A stretch of 5,377 bases of DNA from JBBDQZ01 sp040905705 (GCA_040905705.1 JBBDQZ010000046.1:1-5377), one strand, 5' to 3'; positions 1 through 4,679 are shown, counted from the first letter of the stretch. Notes: generated by a model not told the origin, from the sequence alone. Made by a program: numbers and translations.

Positions 1-57
1 ATGAACCAGTCTAAGAGTGTCAGAAATATTACTCTACTGACATAGTGGTTTTCAAGC

Positions 58-147
58 GGCTAACGGTCTGCGGTTTGTGCTGCAGGGCGACCAGCTTTGT
101 AGTTCAGCTATAAATGTAAACCGGTCAGCACGAATCCGTTGTTATAG
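58..147 (+). repeat. attC-like integron recombination site 1
   Basis: This is an imperfect palindrome with attC layout. The left end GGCTAAC (58-64) pairs partly with the right end GTTATAG (141-147). An unpaired stretch follows, beginning GGTCTGC on the left and represented by AAC on the complement of the right. The inner arms GGTTTGTGCTG and GGATTCGTGCTG (right arm read on the minus strand) then pair with one mismatch and one bulged base. An extrahelical base of this kind is a known hallmark of folded attC sites. The site resembles the one at 4559-4649 closely, sharing AACGGTCTG, GGCGACCAG, GTTCAGC, GGTCAGCA and TTGTTATA in the same order. It would close the cassette lying to the left of the window, of which only bases 1-57 are visible. 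Confidence 0.78.
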
Positions 148-166
148 AATCGTCAGACATGTAGTA

Positions 167-222
167 TATTTAATCATTTGCTTAAATGATATAATTTTAT
201 TACTTTTAAGCAACTTCTTAAA
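167..222 (+). promoter_or_regulatory. Promoter/operator region of the mer module
   Basis: A perfect inverted repeat, ATCATTT-GCTT-AAATGAT (173-190), directly adjoins a TATAAT hexamer (190-195). A second inverted repeat, TTTAAG/CTTAAA with a 6-bp spacer, lies at 205-222. ArsR/SmtB repressors bind AT-rich palindromes that overlap or follow the promoter, so the product of the gene at 237 most likely acts here. The sigma70-like -35 for this -10 (TATTTA, 167-172) is poor. A Bacteroidota-style alternative is TTTG (177-180), 20 bp and TACTTTTA (201-208), close to TTTG...TAnnTTTG. The palindromes are directly visible; which promoter is used is inference. Confidence 0.55.
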
Positions 223-236
223 TAAAAATTTTCCCC

Positions 237-617
237 ATGAGTAAACAATCCTGTATTCGTGATGTAGCCGATCTGAGTCAAATCAATCGGTGTATCGACT
301 CTCTCAACAAGGTGAAGCCTTCCATTCTAAAACTATCTGATATATTAAAACTGGCAGGCAATGATGTGCGCCTGAAAATTTTGTATTTGTTGAGTACAGA
401 AGATGATTTATGCCCTTGTGATCTAAGCGATATTCTGGATATGACTGTCCCTGCTGTATCGCAACATCTGCGCAAATTAAAAGATGCCGGCATCCTGCAG
501 CCAAGAAGAGAAGGGCAACTCATTTTCTACTCTCTGCAGGAACCCTATGATGAAATTCTGAAACCACTTTTCAATCAAATCAAAAACAACTCCATTATGG
601 AGTCATTTGCAGCATGA
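237..617 (+). CDS. ArsR/SmtB-family metal-sensing repressor, probably mercury-responsive
   Basis: This is a 126-residue winged-helix repressor. Residues about 33-100 match the ArsR fold: LAGNDVRLKILYLL for the first helices, DLSDILDMTVPAVSQHLRKL (62-81) for the helix-turn-helix, and the wing REGQLIFYSL (91-100). Cys59-Pro-Cys61-Asp62 sits where ArsR and CadC proteins carry their ELCVCDL metal site. Further cysteines at 6 and 19 in the N-terminal extension could complete a thiolate site. The ATG has no Shine-Dalgarno sequence; the leader is A/T-rich, as in Bacteroidota. The stop overlaps the merTP start by four bases (ATGA at 614-617), so the two genes are probably translationally coupled. Mercury is inferred as the inducer from the neighbours, since ArsR-type rather than MerR-type regulators control some mer clusters. 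Arsenite or cadmium sensing is possible but less likely. Confidence 0.88.
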   Translation: MSKQSCIRDVADLSQINRCIDSLNKVKPSILKLSDILKLAGNDVRLKILYLLSTEDDLCPCDLSDILDMTVPAVSQHLRKLKDAGILQPRREGQLIFYSLQEPYDEILKPLFNQIKNNSIMESFAA

Positions 618-1225
618 AAAATCAACAAAAAAACGATACCAAATGGCTTGGGGCCGGTTTGGGAGTCGCATTTATAGCATCTCTTTGTTGTATAACCCCG
701 GTATTAGCCATACTGGCAGGTACGAGCGGTATCGCCGCAACGTTTTCATTTATGGAGCTGTTCAGGCCGTATTTAATTGGATTGACTGTTTTGATACTTG
801 GCTTTGCATGGTACCAGAAACTGAGGCCTACTAAAGAGATTGATTGCGAATGTGATCCTGATGAATCCCGCTTTATTCAATCTAAATCGTTTCTGGGAAT
901 CGTAACCGTAGTGGTGGCTCTGCTGCTTGCCTTTCCGAATTACTTACAAATTTTTGTACAAGATATTAATCAAAGAATAATCTATATCAATGAAAAACAA
1001 GTTGAAAGCGTCACTTTTGAAATTGTAGGTATGACCTGTGCAGGTTGTGAAGCATCAGTAAAACATGCTGTGAAAAGTGTAGATGGCGTATTGGTAGCCA
1101 GTGTCTCCTATAAAACCAAATCCGCTTTGATTACCTATGATAAAACGAAGACCGATACTGAAACTCAGATTGGTGCCGTCAACAGCACTGGGTTTACCGC
1201 AAAAAATCAACGTGAAAACCAATAA
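614..1225 (+). CDS. merTP: Mercuric transport protein MerTP (MerT-MerP fusion)
   Basis: This 203-residue inner-membrane protein moves Hg(II) across the cytoplasmic membrane. Residues 1-115 are MerT-like. The first membrane segment (about 12-36) carries the vicinal Cys25-Cys26 pair that accepts Hg(II), a second segment spans about 50-68, a loop bears Cys78 and Cys80, and a third segment spans about 93-114. After a short linker, residues 131-199 form a ferredoxin-like heavy-metal-associated (MerP-type) domain with GMTCAGC (Cys142, Cys145). Separate merT and merP genes are usual in Proteobacteria; the fused form is known from Bacteroidota and relatives. The start overlaps the regulator's stop codon, and the next gene follows after 6 bp, which suggests one transcript. 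All expected metal-binding cysteines are present and nothing appears truncated. Confidence 0.93.
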   Translation: MKNQQKNDTKWLGAGLGVAFIASLCCITPVLAILAGTSGIAATFSFMELFRPYLIGLTVLILGFAWYQKLRPTKEIDCECDPDESRFIQSKSFLGIVTVVVALLLAFPNYLQIFVQDINQRIIYINEKQVESVTFEIVGMTCAGCEASVKHAVKSVDGVLVASVSYKTKSALITYDKTKTDTETQIGAVNSTGFTAKNQRENQ

Positions 1226-1231
1226 ATTCTT

Positions 1232-1444
1232 ATGACAACCTTCATCATAGAATCTGCTATTACGTGTCCGCACTGCGACAATACATTTGCCGAAAATATG
1301 CCAACGGATTCATGCCAGTATTTTTGGCAATGTCCAAATTGTAACGAGGTAATCAAACCTAAACCAGGTGATTGTTGTGTGTTCTGTTCTTATGCAGAAA
1401 CTCCTTGTCCCCCGGTTCAAAAGGCAAATGATTGTTGCCATTGA
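1232..1444 (+). CDS. Small GDCCVxC-domain cysteine-rich protein
   Basis: This 70-residue protein has eleven cysteines: CPHC (12-15), Cys28, CPNC (34-37), the signature GDCCVFCSY (46-54), CPP (59-61) and a CysCys pair near the C-terminus (68-69). The two CxxC pairs resemble a zinc ribbon. The GDCCVxC family, which has selenocysteine-containing members, is commonly found beside mercury-resistance genes, and its biochemical role is not settled. There is no signal peptide or membrane segment, so it is probably cytosolic and could receive Hg(II) from MerTP or bind it. The ATG at 1232 follows merTP by 6 bp with no clear Shine-Dalgarno sequence. Its closest visible relative is the N-terminal part of the protein encoded at 2738-3580, within the same cassette. 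The family call is strong; the function is inferred. Confidence 0.85.
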   Translation: MTTFIIESAITCPHCDNTFAENMPTDSCQYFWQCPNCNEVIKPKPGDCCVFCSYAETPCPPVQKANDCCH

Positions 1445-1473
1445 CAAATAAAACATTCAAAACCAATATAACC

Positions 1474-1920
1474 ATGACTACTCAATTTAAATTATATACC
1501 GCCGCCCTTTCACTCATACTATTAACAGTTGTTTTGGCATTTATTTTGTTTCCACATAAAGCTCAAACAGAAGTACTAAAAAGCAATAATAGCGATGTAA
1601 ATCTTATTGCAGTGAGTTTATATGCTGATTGGTGTGGCAGTTGTAAGCAACTTGATGCTATGATGGATGATATAAAACCGGAATTTGAAGACGGTGATAT
1701 ACTTTTTATTTATCTGGATAAAACCACTGATTTTGATGTGAAACAGAGCCAGAAAAAAGCCCGTTTGCTCGGTTTTGAATCAGTTAGCAACCAATATGAA
1801 GGGAGAACCGGTTTAATGTTGCTTATCGATCCAAATACAGGTGAGCTTGTAAAAGAGATTACCGTCGCGATGACATCAGACGAGATAAAAGAGACATTGC
1901 GTAAATATAGTACGATTTAA
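1474..1920 (+). CDS. Membrane-anchored thioredoxin-like protein
   Basis: This 148-residue protein starts at the ATG at 1474. A TTG at 1432 in the same frame would overlap the previous gene and put a polar stretch before the membrane segment. Residues 7-26 are a hydrophobic anchor or uncleaved signal, placing the rest on the outer face of the cytoplasmic membrane. The thioredoxin-like domain follows, with active site WCGSCK (Cys54, Cys57) after the strand LIAVSLYAD, and a C-terminal strand LMLLIDPNTGEL. The cis-proline loop normally reads x-T/I-P just before that strand; here it is R111-T112-G113, so the proline is replaced by glycine. It may reduce cysteines of the MerP domain or handle thiol-bound mercury; this is inferred only from context. 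No Shine-Dalgarno sequence is visible. Confidence 0.82.
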   Translation: MTTQFKLYTAALSLILLTVVLAFILFPHKAQTEVLKSNNSDVNLIAVSLYADWCGSCKQLDAMMDDIKPEFEDGDILFIYLDKTTDFDVKQSQKKARLLGFESVSNQYEGRTGLMLLIDPNTGELVKEITVAMTSDEIKETLRKYSTI

Positions 1921-2051
1921 AAGAGATCGCCTTACGCTTTCCGAAATTGATGATCATCTAAACTTAAAAAATTCCACTATATCAAAATCCCAGGAGACAA
2001 GAATAATCTATAACAACAAACGCTTAATCATGACCACCATGAGGTGCAATT
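1921..2051. other. Non-coding junction between the AT-rich mer block and merB
   Basis: This is the only sizeable gap inside cassette 1. No start-to-stop gene of convincing size lies here. Frame 1889-2084 is open without a good start and contains a helix-turn-helix-like string (LTLSEIDDHL followed by NLKNSTISK, about 1931-1987), perhaps a decayed regulator. At 2007-2017, TCTATAACAAC equals the reverse complement of the right core of attC-like site 1, but no partner arm lies within about 90 bp on either side. I see no hairpin terminator. Composition and start-site style change across this gap, so it may be the scar where two units were joined. Confidence 0.4.
2041..2046 (+). promoter_or_regulatory. 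Shine-Dalgarno sequence of merB
   Basis: GAGGTG lies five bases before the ATG at 2052 and fixes that start over the in-track ATGs at 2030 and 2039, which are in another frame. It is the first clear Shine-Dalgarno sequence in the cassette; the four genes upstream have none. Confidence 0.7.
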
Positions 2052-2738
2052 ATGTCACAAAAGAACATTACTGCCGCCATAGATGAATTATGCAACACAA
2101 TGTCACATTGTCTTCCCGCGAACACTCCGGGTGAACAACATATCGGAATTGTGCTTCTCAGGGAACTGACTCGACGCGGACCGGTCACCGCCGATGAACT
2201 TGCTGAAACACTCGGCATTTCTGCTGCTGATACCAAAGCATTCCTGGAGGAGTCCGGAATGGGGCGCTTAGTCATTCGACATCGTGATAACGATGAGAGC
2301 ATTGTCGGTTTCTGGGGACTTTCAACGACTCCTACCCACCACAAGCTGGCAATTAATGGATCCACAATCTGGGCATGGTGTGCTGTGGATGCTCTTTTTC
2401 TTCCCGAGCTTTTGGGAGTCACCGCACAGATTGAATCCAAAGACCCTGTCTGCGGAGAATTGGTGGAACTAACGGTCTCGCCATCAGGGATTGAATCCCG
2501 TTCACACGAAAACATCCTTGTTTCCGTAAATTCGCCGGATGTTTGGGATCTTTCCTCAGCGGAATCTACCATTAAATCGGCTTGTCACTACGTCTTTTTC
2601 TTTGCCTCTAGGGATTCGGGTGTACGATGGGTGGCGAATCATCCGGAAACGGTGTTGCTCACTCTTGAAGAAGCAGTGGAATTAGCTCGAAAGAAGAATG
2701 ACTGCGACTTCGGAAATGAATTAACTGGAGAAAAGTGA
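2052..2738 (+). CDS. merB: Organomercurial lyase MerB
   Basis: This 228-residue cytosolic enzyme cleaves the carbon-mercury bond of organomercurials by protonolysis, giving a hydrocarbon and Hg(II). The N-terminal winged-helix-like region (about 28-70) is followed by the catalytic core. Catalytic Cys110 and Asp113 lie in AWCAVDALFLPELLG, matching Cys96 and Asp99 of the plasmid R831b enzyme. Cys178 in SACHYVFFFAS matches Cys159. The second cysteine of the usual CysCys pair there is His179. The position equivalent to Cys117 looks like Asp131, with Cys134 nearby. The conserved LTVSPSGIE (140-148) is present, and length is normal for the family (about 210-220). It has a good Shine-Dalgarno sequence and overlaps the next gene by one base. 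Sampled lines run at 53-58% G+C against about 35% in the thioredoxin gene, which suggests a different origin. Confidence 0.95.
   Translation: MSQKNITAAIDELCNTMSHCLPANTPGEQHIGIVLLRELTRRGPVTADELAETLGISAADTKAFLEESGMGRLVIRHRDNDESIVGFWGLSTTPTHHKLAINGSTIWAWCAVDALFLPELLGVTAQIESKDPVCGELVELTVSPSGIESRSHENILVSVNSPDVWDLSSAESTIKSACHYVFFFASRDSGVRWVANHPETVLLTLEEAVELARKKNDCDFGNELTGEK
2727..2730 (+). promoter_or_regulatory. Shine-Dalgarno sequence deciding the CDPS-fusion start
   Basis: GGAG lies seven bases before the ATG at 2738, whose A is the last base of the merB stop codon (TGATG). This favours ATG 2738 over the GTG at 2735, which would add only one residue, and indicates translational coupling to merB. 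Confidence 0.6.
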
Positions 2739-3580
2739 TGATTGACCATATCACTGCCAACCTCATATGCCCCCACTGTGATGCTCAGATCACAGAAGAA
2801 ATTTCACCAAGCGCCTGCGTCGTGAGTTATAAATGTCCTGCTTGCGGACAGGCCTTGACTCCCACTGCCGATGACGGTTGCGTGTTCTGCTCGTATAGCG
2901 ATGTAGCTGTTTGCATCGATACTGAAGAATGTAACTGTGCAAGGTGTCTACCCGATTCAGATCAAAGGTTTCACGTTGTCCTGGGTGTTAGTCCTTTCAA
3001 TAGTTATTACAACGAACGCCGTCTTTCGAATCTTCTCACCTGGAGTGCTTCGCATTTCAAGCAAACTGACGTGTTCATCCCAGACACTCCGACTATTTGG
3101 ACGCTCGAAGCAGGTGGTTATCCGCTCAAGCGTGCAACACACAAAACAAAGCGTCAAATACGATACCTGACAAATAAGGTCACCCGCGCAATTGAATCAA
3201 CCGACGACAGCCACCAGATTGCGGTACTTCCCTGGTCAGTGATGTCAGAGGAGTATGATACATACCACTCGCTTTATGAGCGATGCAAGGCCGCCTTCAC
3301 CCATGATACGACCTTTCGGCATGCGTGTTTGGATGCAACAGAGGAGGTGATGGAAAATCGAAGCCGCGACACACACGAGCCCAGCACATCGGATCGACTC
3401 CGTGCGGTTGATTATCTCATGGCCGAACTGCCAATCATCCTATTTGCGCCGGAATTATTCGATGTACCAACGTCCACATTCGTTTATCATCGTTCGCTGC
3501 CGTTGTTTGAGAAGCTCTTTGCCAATGATTTCTTGCTCCAACCCAATCCTGGGCAGCATTTCGTTGTTGCTCATGAATAA
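2738..3580 (+). CDS. GDCCVxC-type cysteine domain fused to a cyclodipeptide synthase (CDPS)
   Basis: This is a 280-residue two-part protein. Residues 1-70 resemble the 70-residue protein at 1232-1444: CPHC (11-14), Cys27, CPAC (33-36) and DDGCVFCSY (45-53). In the last motif the first cysteine of GDCC is Gly47. A tail with Cys59, Cys65, Cys67 and Cys70 is extra. Residues 77-280 are a CDPS, an enzyme with a class-I aminoacyl-tRNA-synthetase-like fold that joins two aminoacyl-tRNAs into a cyclodipeptide through a seryl intermediate. Compared with Streptomyces AlbC (numbering recalled from memory), Ser85=Ser37, Asn88=Asn40, Tyr226=Tyr178, Glu230=Glu182 and Tyr250=Tyr202, all at a constant offset of 48. 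A basic helix (131-150: Lys131, Arg132, Lys136, Lys138, Arg139, Arg142, Lys147, Arg150) fits the tRNA-binding helix. VMENR (204-208) and VPTSTFVYH (243-251) are also family-like. The enzyme looks complete. The product is unknown, and a link to mercury is inferred from the fusion and from coupling to merB. Confidence 0.9.
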   Translation: MIDHITANLICPHCDAQITEEISPSACVVSYKCPACGQALTPTADDGCVFCSYSDVAVCIDTEECNCARCLPDSDQRFHVVLGVSPFNSYYNERRLSNLLTWSASHFKQTDVFIPDTPTIWTLEAGGYPLKRATHKTKRQIRYLTNKVTRAIESTDDSHQIAVLPWSVMSEEYDTYHSLYERCKAAFTHDTTFRHACLDATEEVMENRSRDTHEPSTSDRLRAVDYLMAELPIILFAPELFDVPTSTFVYHRSLPLFEKLFANDFLLQPNPGQHFVVAHE

Positions 3581-3706
3581 TAAGGAGAGCGGTGCTGATT
3601 TTCGATAAAGATTAATAAAATTATTCGTTGCTGCACAGTCCTATTAAAAAGATGAATAACAAAAAAGTAAATAGAGAGTAAATCTGAAGTGCTATTGTTG
3701 TAGGTT
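3581..3706 (+). other. 3' tail of cassette 1, with a possible truncated gene start
   Basis: After tandem TAA stops (3578-3583), AGGAG (3583-3587) precedes a GTG at 3592 that begins an eight-codon frame encoding V/M-L-I-F-D-K-D and then stops (3613-3615). This could be the first residues of a further gene of the donor operon, cut off here; LIFDKD resembles the start of HAD-type hydrolases. Beyond it the DNA is AT-rich up to the attC-like site, with no gene and no convincing terminator hairpin. Confidence 0.25.
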
Positions 3707-3795
3707 CTATAACGGTCTTCCATTTCTGCCGCTGGTCGATCAATTTTAAACTTTAGCGACAAACCGAAACCGGACGGCAGTAATGGTTGTTATAC
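3707..3795 (+). repeat. attC-like integron recombination site 2
   Basis: Left core CTATAAC (3707-3713) pairs with right core GTTATAC (3789-3795). The unpaired stretch GGTCTTC on the left faces AAC. The inner arms CATTTCTGCCG and CATTACTGCCG (the right arm read on the minus strand) then pair with one mismatch. The site keeps TATAACGGTCT and GGTTGTTATAC, as in the other two sites, but its central part differs from theirs. It sits at the 3' end of the mercury genes in canonical cassette orientation. Confidence 0.8.
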
Positions 3796-3825
3796 AGCAA
3801 ATTAGGATTACATTAAAGGCCGGAA

Positions 3826-4158
3826 TTAATAGTTGTGTGCTTTTTCAAGTAATTCCTGGACACGTTCTTTTGCAAAATCCCAGAGCACATCATAGTCAAT
3901 GATGTCATACCCATGGGCAATAACATTTCGAAACCCTATGATTTTCGGATACTCAGGAATTTTAATAGTTAAATTCTCATGATCTATTCGATCAAGCCTG
4001 AAAATTGCTTCCCCTATAATTTCGAATTGTCTCTCCAGTGCCAACTGAAGTATTCGGTCCTTCTTAAAGTCATCGATATTTTTACCCTCTGTGAATTGAA
4101 TTATTTCTTCACAGGCTGTGCGGATGTCAACCAATAATTTTTGAACATCATGCGGCAT
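3826..4158 (-). CDS. hepT: HepT-like HEPN-domain toxin (DUF86)
   Basis: This 110-residue, all-helical protein is of the HEPN type, the RNase-like toxin of HEPN/MNT pairs. The catalytic motif is Arg77-Asn-Val-Ile-Ala-His82-Gly-Tyr84, the R-x4-H-x-Y form. Tyr84 is the residue that the partner nucleotidyltransferase AMPylates in characterised HepT/MntA systems. LERQFEIIGEAIFRL (41-55) is typical of the family, and length is normal. The start ATG lies inside the end of mntA (11-bp overlap), so the toxin is probably translated after its antitoxin. No Shine-Dalgarno sequence is evident. All key residues are intact, so it is expected to be active. Confidence 0.9.
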   Translation of the reverse strand: MPHDVQKLLVDIRTACEEIIQFTEGKNIDDFKKDRILQLALERQFEIIGEAIFRLDRIDHENLTIKIPEYPKIIGFRNVIAHGYDIIDYDVLWDFAKERVQELLEKAHNY

Positions 4159-4450
4159 AAATCAGTGTTTTCGATGAATCAACCTCTTTCTGAAATATAT
4201 GATTCCTGAATTTTTTAATGGTTACCAGATCTACGGGTCTTTGGTAAATTCCTTCAAGGCGTTGCTTGAATCCCATATACTGCTCAAATGCACCCTGATA
4301 CCCGTTTCGATTAAATTCGACTAAAAAATCAAGATCGCTTTTTTCAGACATCGTACCTGAAACTGCTGACCCGAAAACATAAAGTTCCTTGACTTGGAAT
4401 TCTTTACAAGCCTGTTCAAGCATTGATGTTTTAAGGTATGCTATGTCCAT
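4148..4450 (-). CDS. mntA: MntA-like minimal nucleotidyltransferase antitoxin
   Basis: This 100-residue protein has the minimal nucleotidyltransferase fold. The signature VFGSAVSG (25-32) is followed by SDLDFLVEF (38-46), giving Gly27-Ser28 and the metal-binding Asp39 and Asp41. A third acidic residue is Asp74 in RPVDLVT. In HEPN/MNT systems this enzyme adds AMP residues to the toxin tyrosine and so silences it. It is the first gene of the pair, upstream of and overlapping hepT. The ATG at 4450 has an A-rich leader with no Shine-Dalgarno sequence. The three acidic residues argue for an active transferase, not merely a binding antitoxin. Confidence 0.92.
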   Translation of the reverse strand: MDIAYLKTSMLEQACKEFQVKELYVFGSAVSGTMSEKSDLDFLVEFNRNGYQGAFEQYMGFKQRLEGIYQRPVDLVTIKKFRNHIFQKEVDSSKTLIYAA

Positions 4451-4473
4451 AAAATGCTGTGTTGAGTTAATTT

Positions 4474-4501
4474 ACTGTAGTAACGTAGCCAAAAACATCA
4501 A
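4474..4501 (-). promoter_or_regulatory. Candidate promoter of mntA-hepT
   Basis: On the minus strand TTGATG (4501-4496) and TACAGT (4479-4474) are separated by 16 bp and end 23 bp before the mntA start. The match to sigma70 hexamers is moderate. A promoter is expected here because the pair faces against the array and cannot be read from its common promoter. The rest of 4451-4558 shows no gene. Confidence 0.3.
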
Positions 4502-4558
4502 AATTTCAAAGTTGAAGAATAGGATTGAAATCTGAGAGGAATGGCATTGAACCTTGCT

Positions 4559-4649
4559 GTATAACGGTCTGGTGTTTCTGCTGCCTGGCGACCAGTTTAA
4601 AAGTTCAGCAAGAATCCTGAACAGGTCAGCAGGAAACACATTGTTATAC
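4559..4649 (+). repeat. attC-like integron recombination site 3
   Basis: This is the best-formed of the three sites. Left core GTATAAC (4559-4565) and right core GTTATAC (4643-4649) pair perfectly over 7 bp. GGTCTG faces AAT as the unpaired stretch. GTGTTTC then pairs exactly, one base is bulged, and TGCTG pairs again. The loop region holds a small hairpin, GTTCA...TGAAC (10-nt loop). The sequence is clearly homologous to site 1. It closes the toxin-antitoxin cassette. Confidence 0.82.
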
Positions 4650-4679
4650 CTGCGGTTATAAGGTTTTCCGACCTCCTAT

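Larger units (their letters stand above)
142..3789 (+). mobile_element. Multi-gene mercury-resistance cassette (cassette 1)
   Basis: The boundaries come from the G|TTATA cleavage position in the right-hand cores of the two flanking attC-like sites. All six genes point in the same direction and the attC-like site sits at their 3' end, which is the canonical cassette arrangement. Typical cassettes hold one or two genes in about 0.5-1.5 kb and usually lack a promoter. This one is about 3.65 kb and has its own promoter/operator region. Its left half (arsR to the thioredoxin gene) is AT-rich with no Shine-Dalgarno sequences. Its right half (merB and the CDPS fusion) is richer in G+C and has them. 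It may therefore be two older units joined near 1921-2051. That it moves as one cassette is inferred from the sites only. Confidence 0.6.
3790..4643 (+). mobile_element. Toxin-antitoxin integron cassette (cassette 2)
   Basis: This is an 854-bp unit between the right cores of attC-like sites 2 and 3. It holds one HEPN/MNT gene pair on the minus strand, opposite to the usual gene direction in a cassette. Toxin-antitoxin cassettes with their own promoter, in either orientation, are well known in large chromosomal integrons, where they are thought to stabilise the array. The unit has the size expected for an ordinary cassette. Movement as a cassette is inferred from the boundaries. Confidence 0.65.

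Noticed and set aside
1..57. ATG-initiated frame of 14 codons ending at TAG 43-45
   Set aside because: Too short and unrecognisable. It may be the last codons of a gene in the preceding cassette, but the window edge prevents a decision.
139..167. TTGTTA-17-TAGTAT as a promoter reaching into attC-like site 1
   Set aside because: Spacing is right but the match is modest, and the palindrome-linked TATAAT nearer the gene is a better candidate.
607..834. 75-codon frame inside merTP
   Set aside because: Overlaps the well-supported MerT domain in another frame and has no family features.
1432..1473. TTG start at 1432 for the thioredoxin-like protein
   Set aside because: It would overlap the previous gene and place a polar extension before the membrane anchor; ATG 1474 gives a normal signal-anchor start.
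2024..2572. 182-codon open frame on the minus strand
   Set aside because: It is the antisense shadow of merB, which has catalytic motifs and a Shine-Dalgarno sequence; the antisense product is low-complexity and matches nothing I know.
58..4649. Reading the three repeats as a CRISPR array or MITEs
   Set aside because: Spacing is in kilobases, each copy is its own palindrome with divergent centre, there are no target-site duplications, and the bulged-arm layout fits attC sites better.
4654..4674. Possible terminator hairpin AGGT/ACCT between attC-like site 3 and the permease stop
   Set aside because: The four-base stem is too weak and no T-run follows on either strand.
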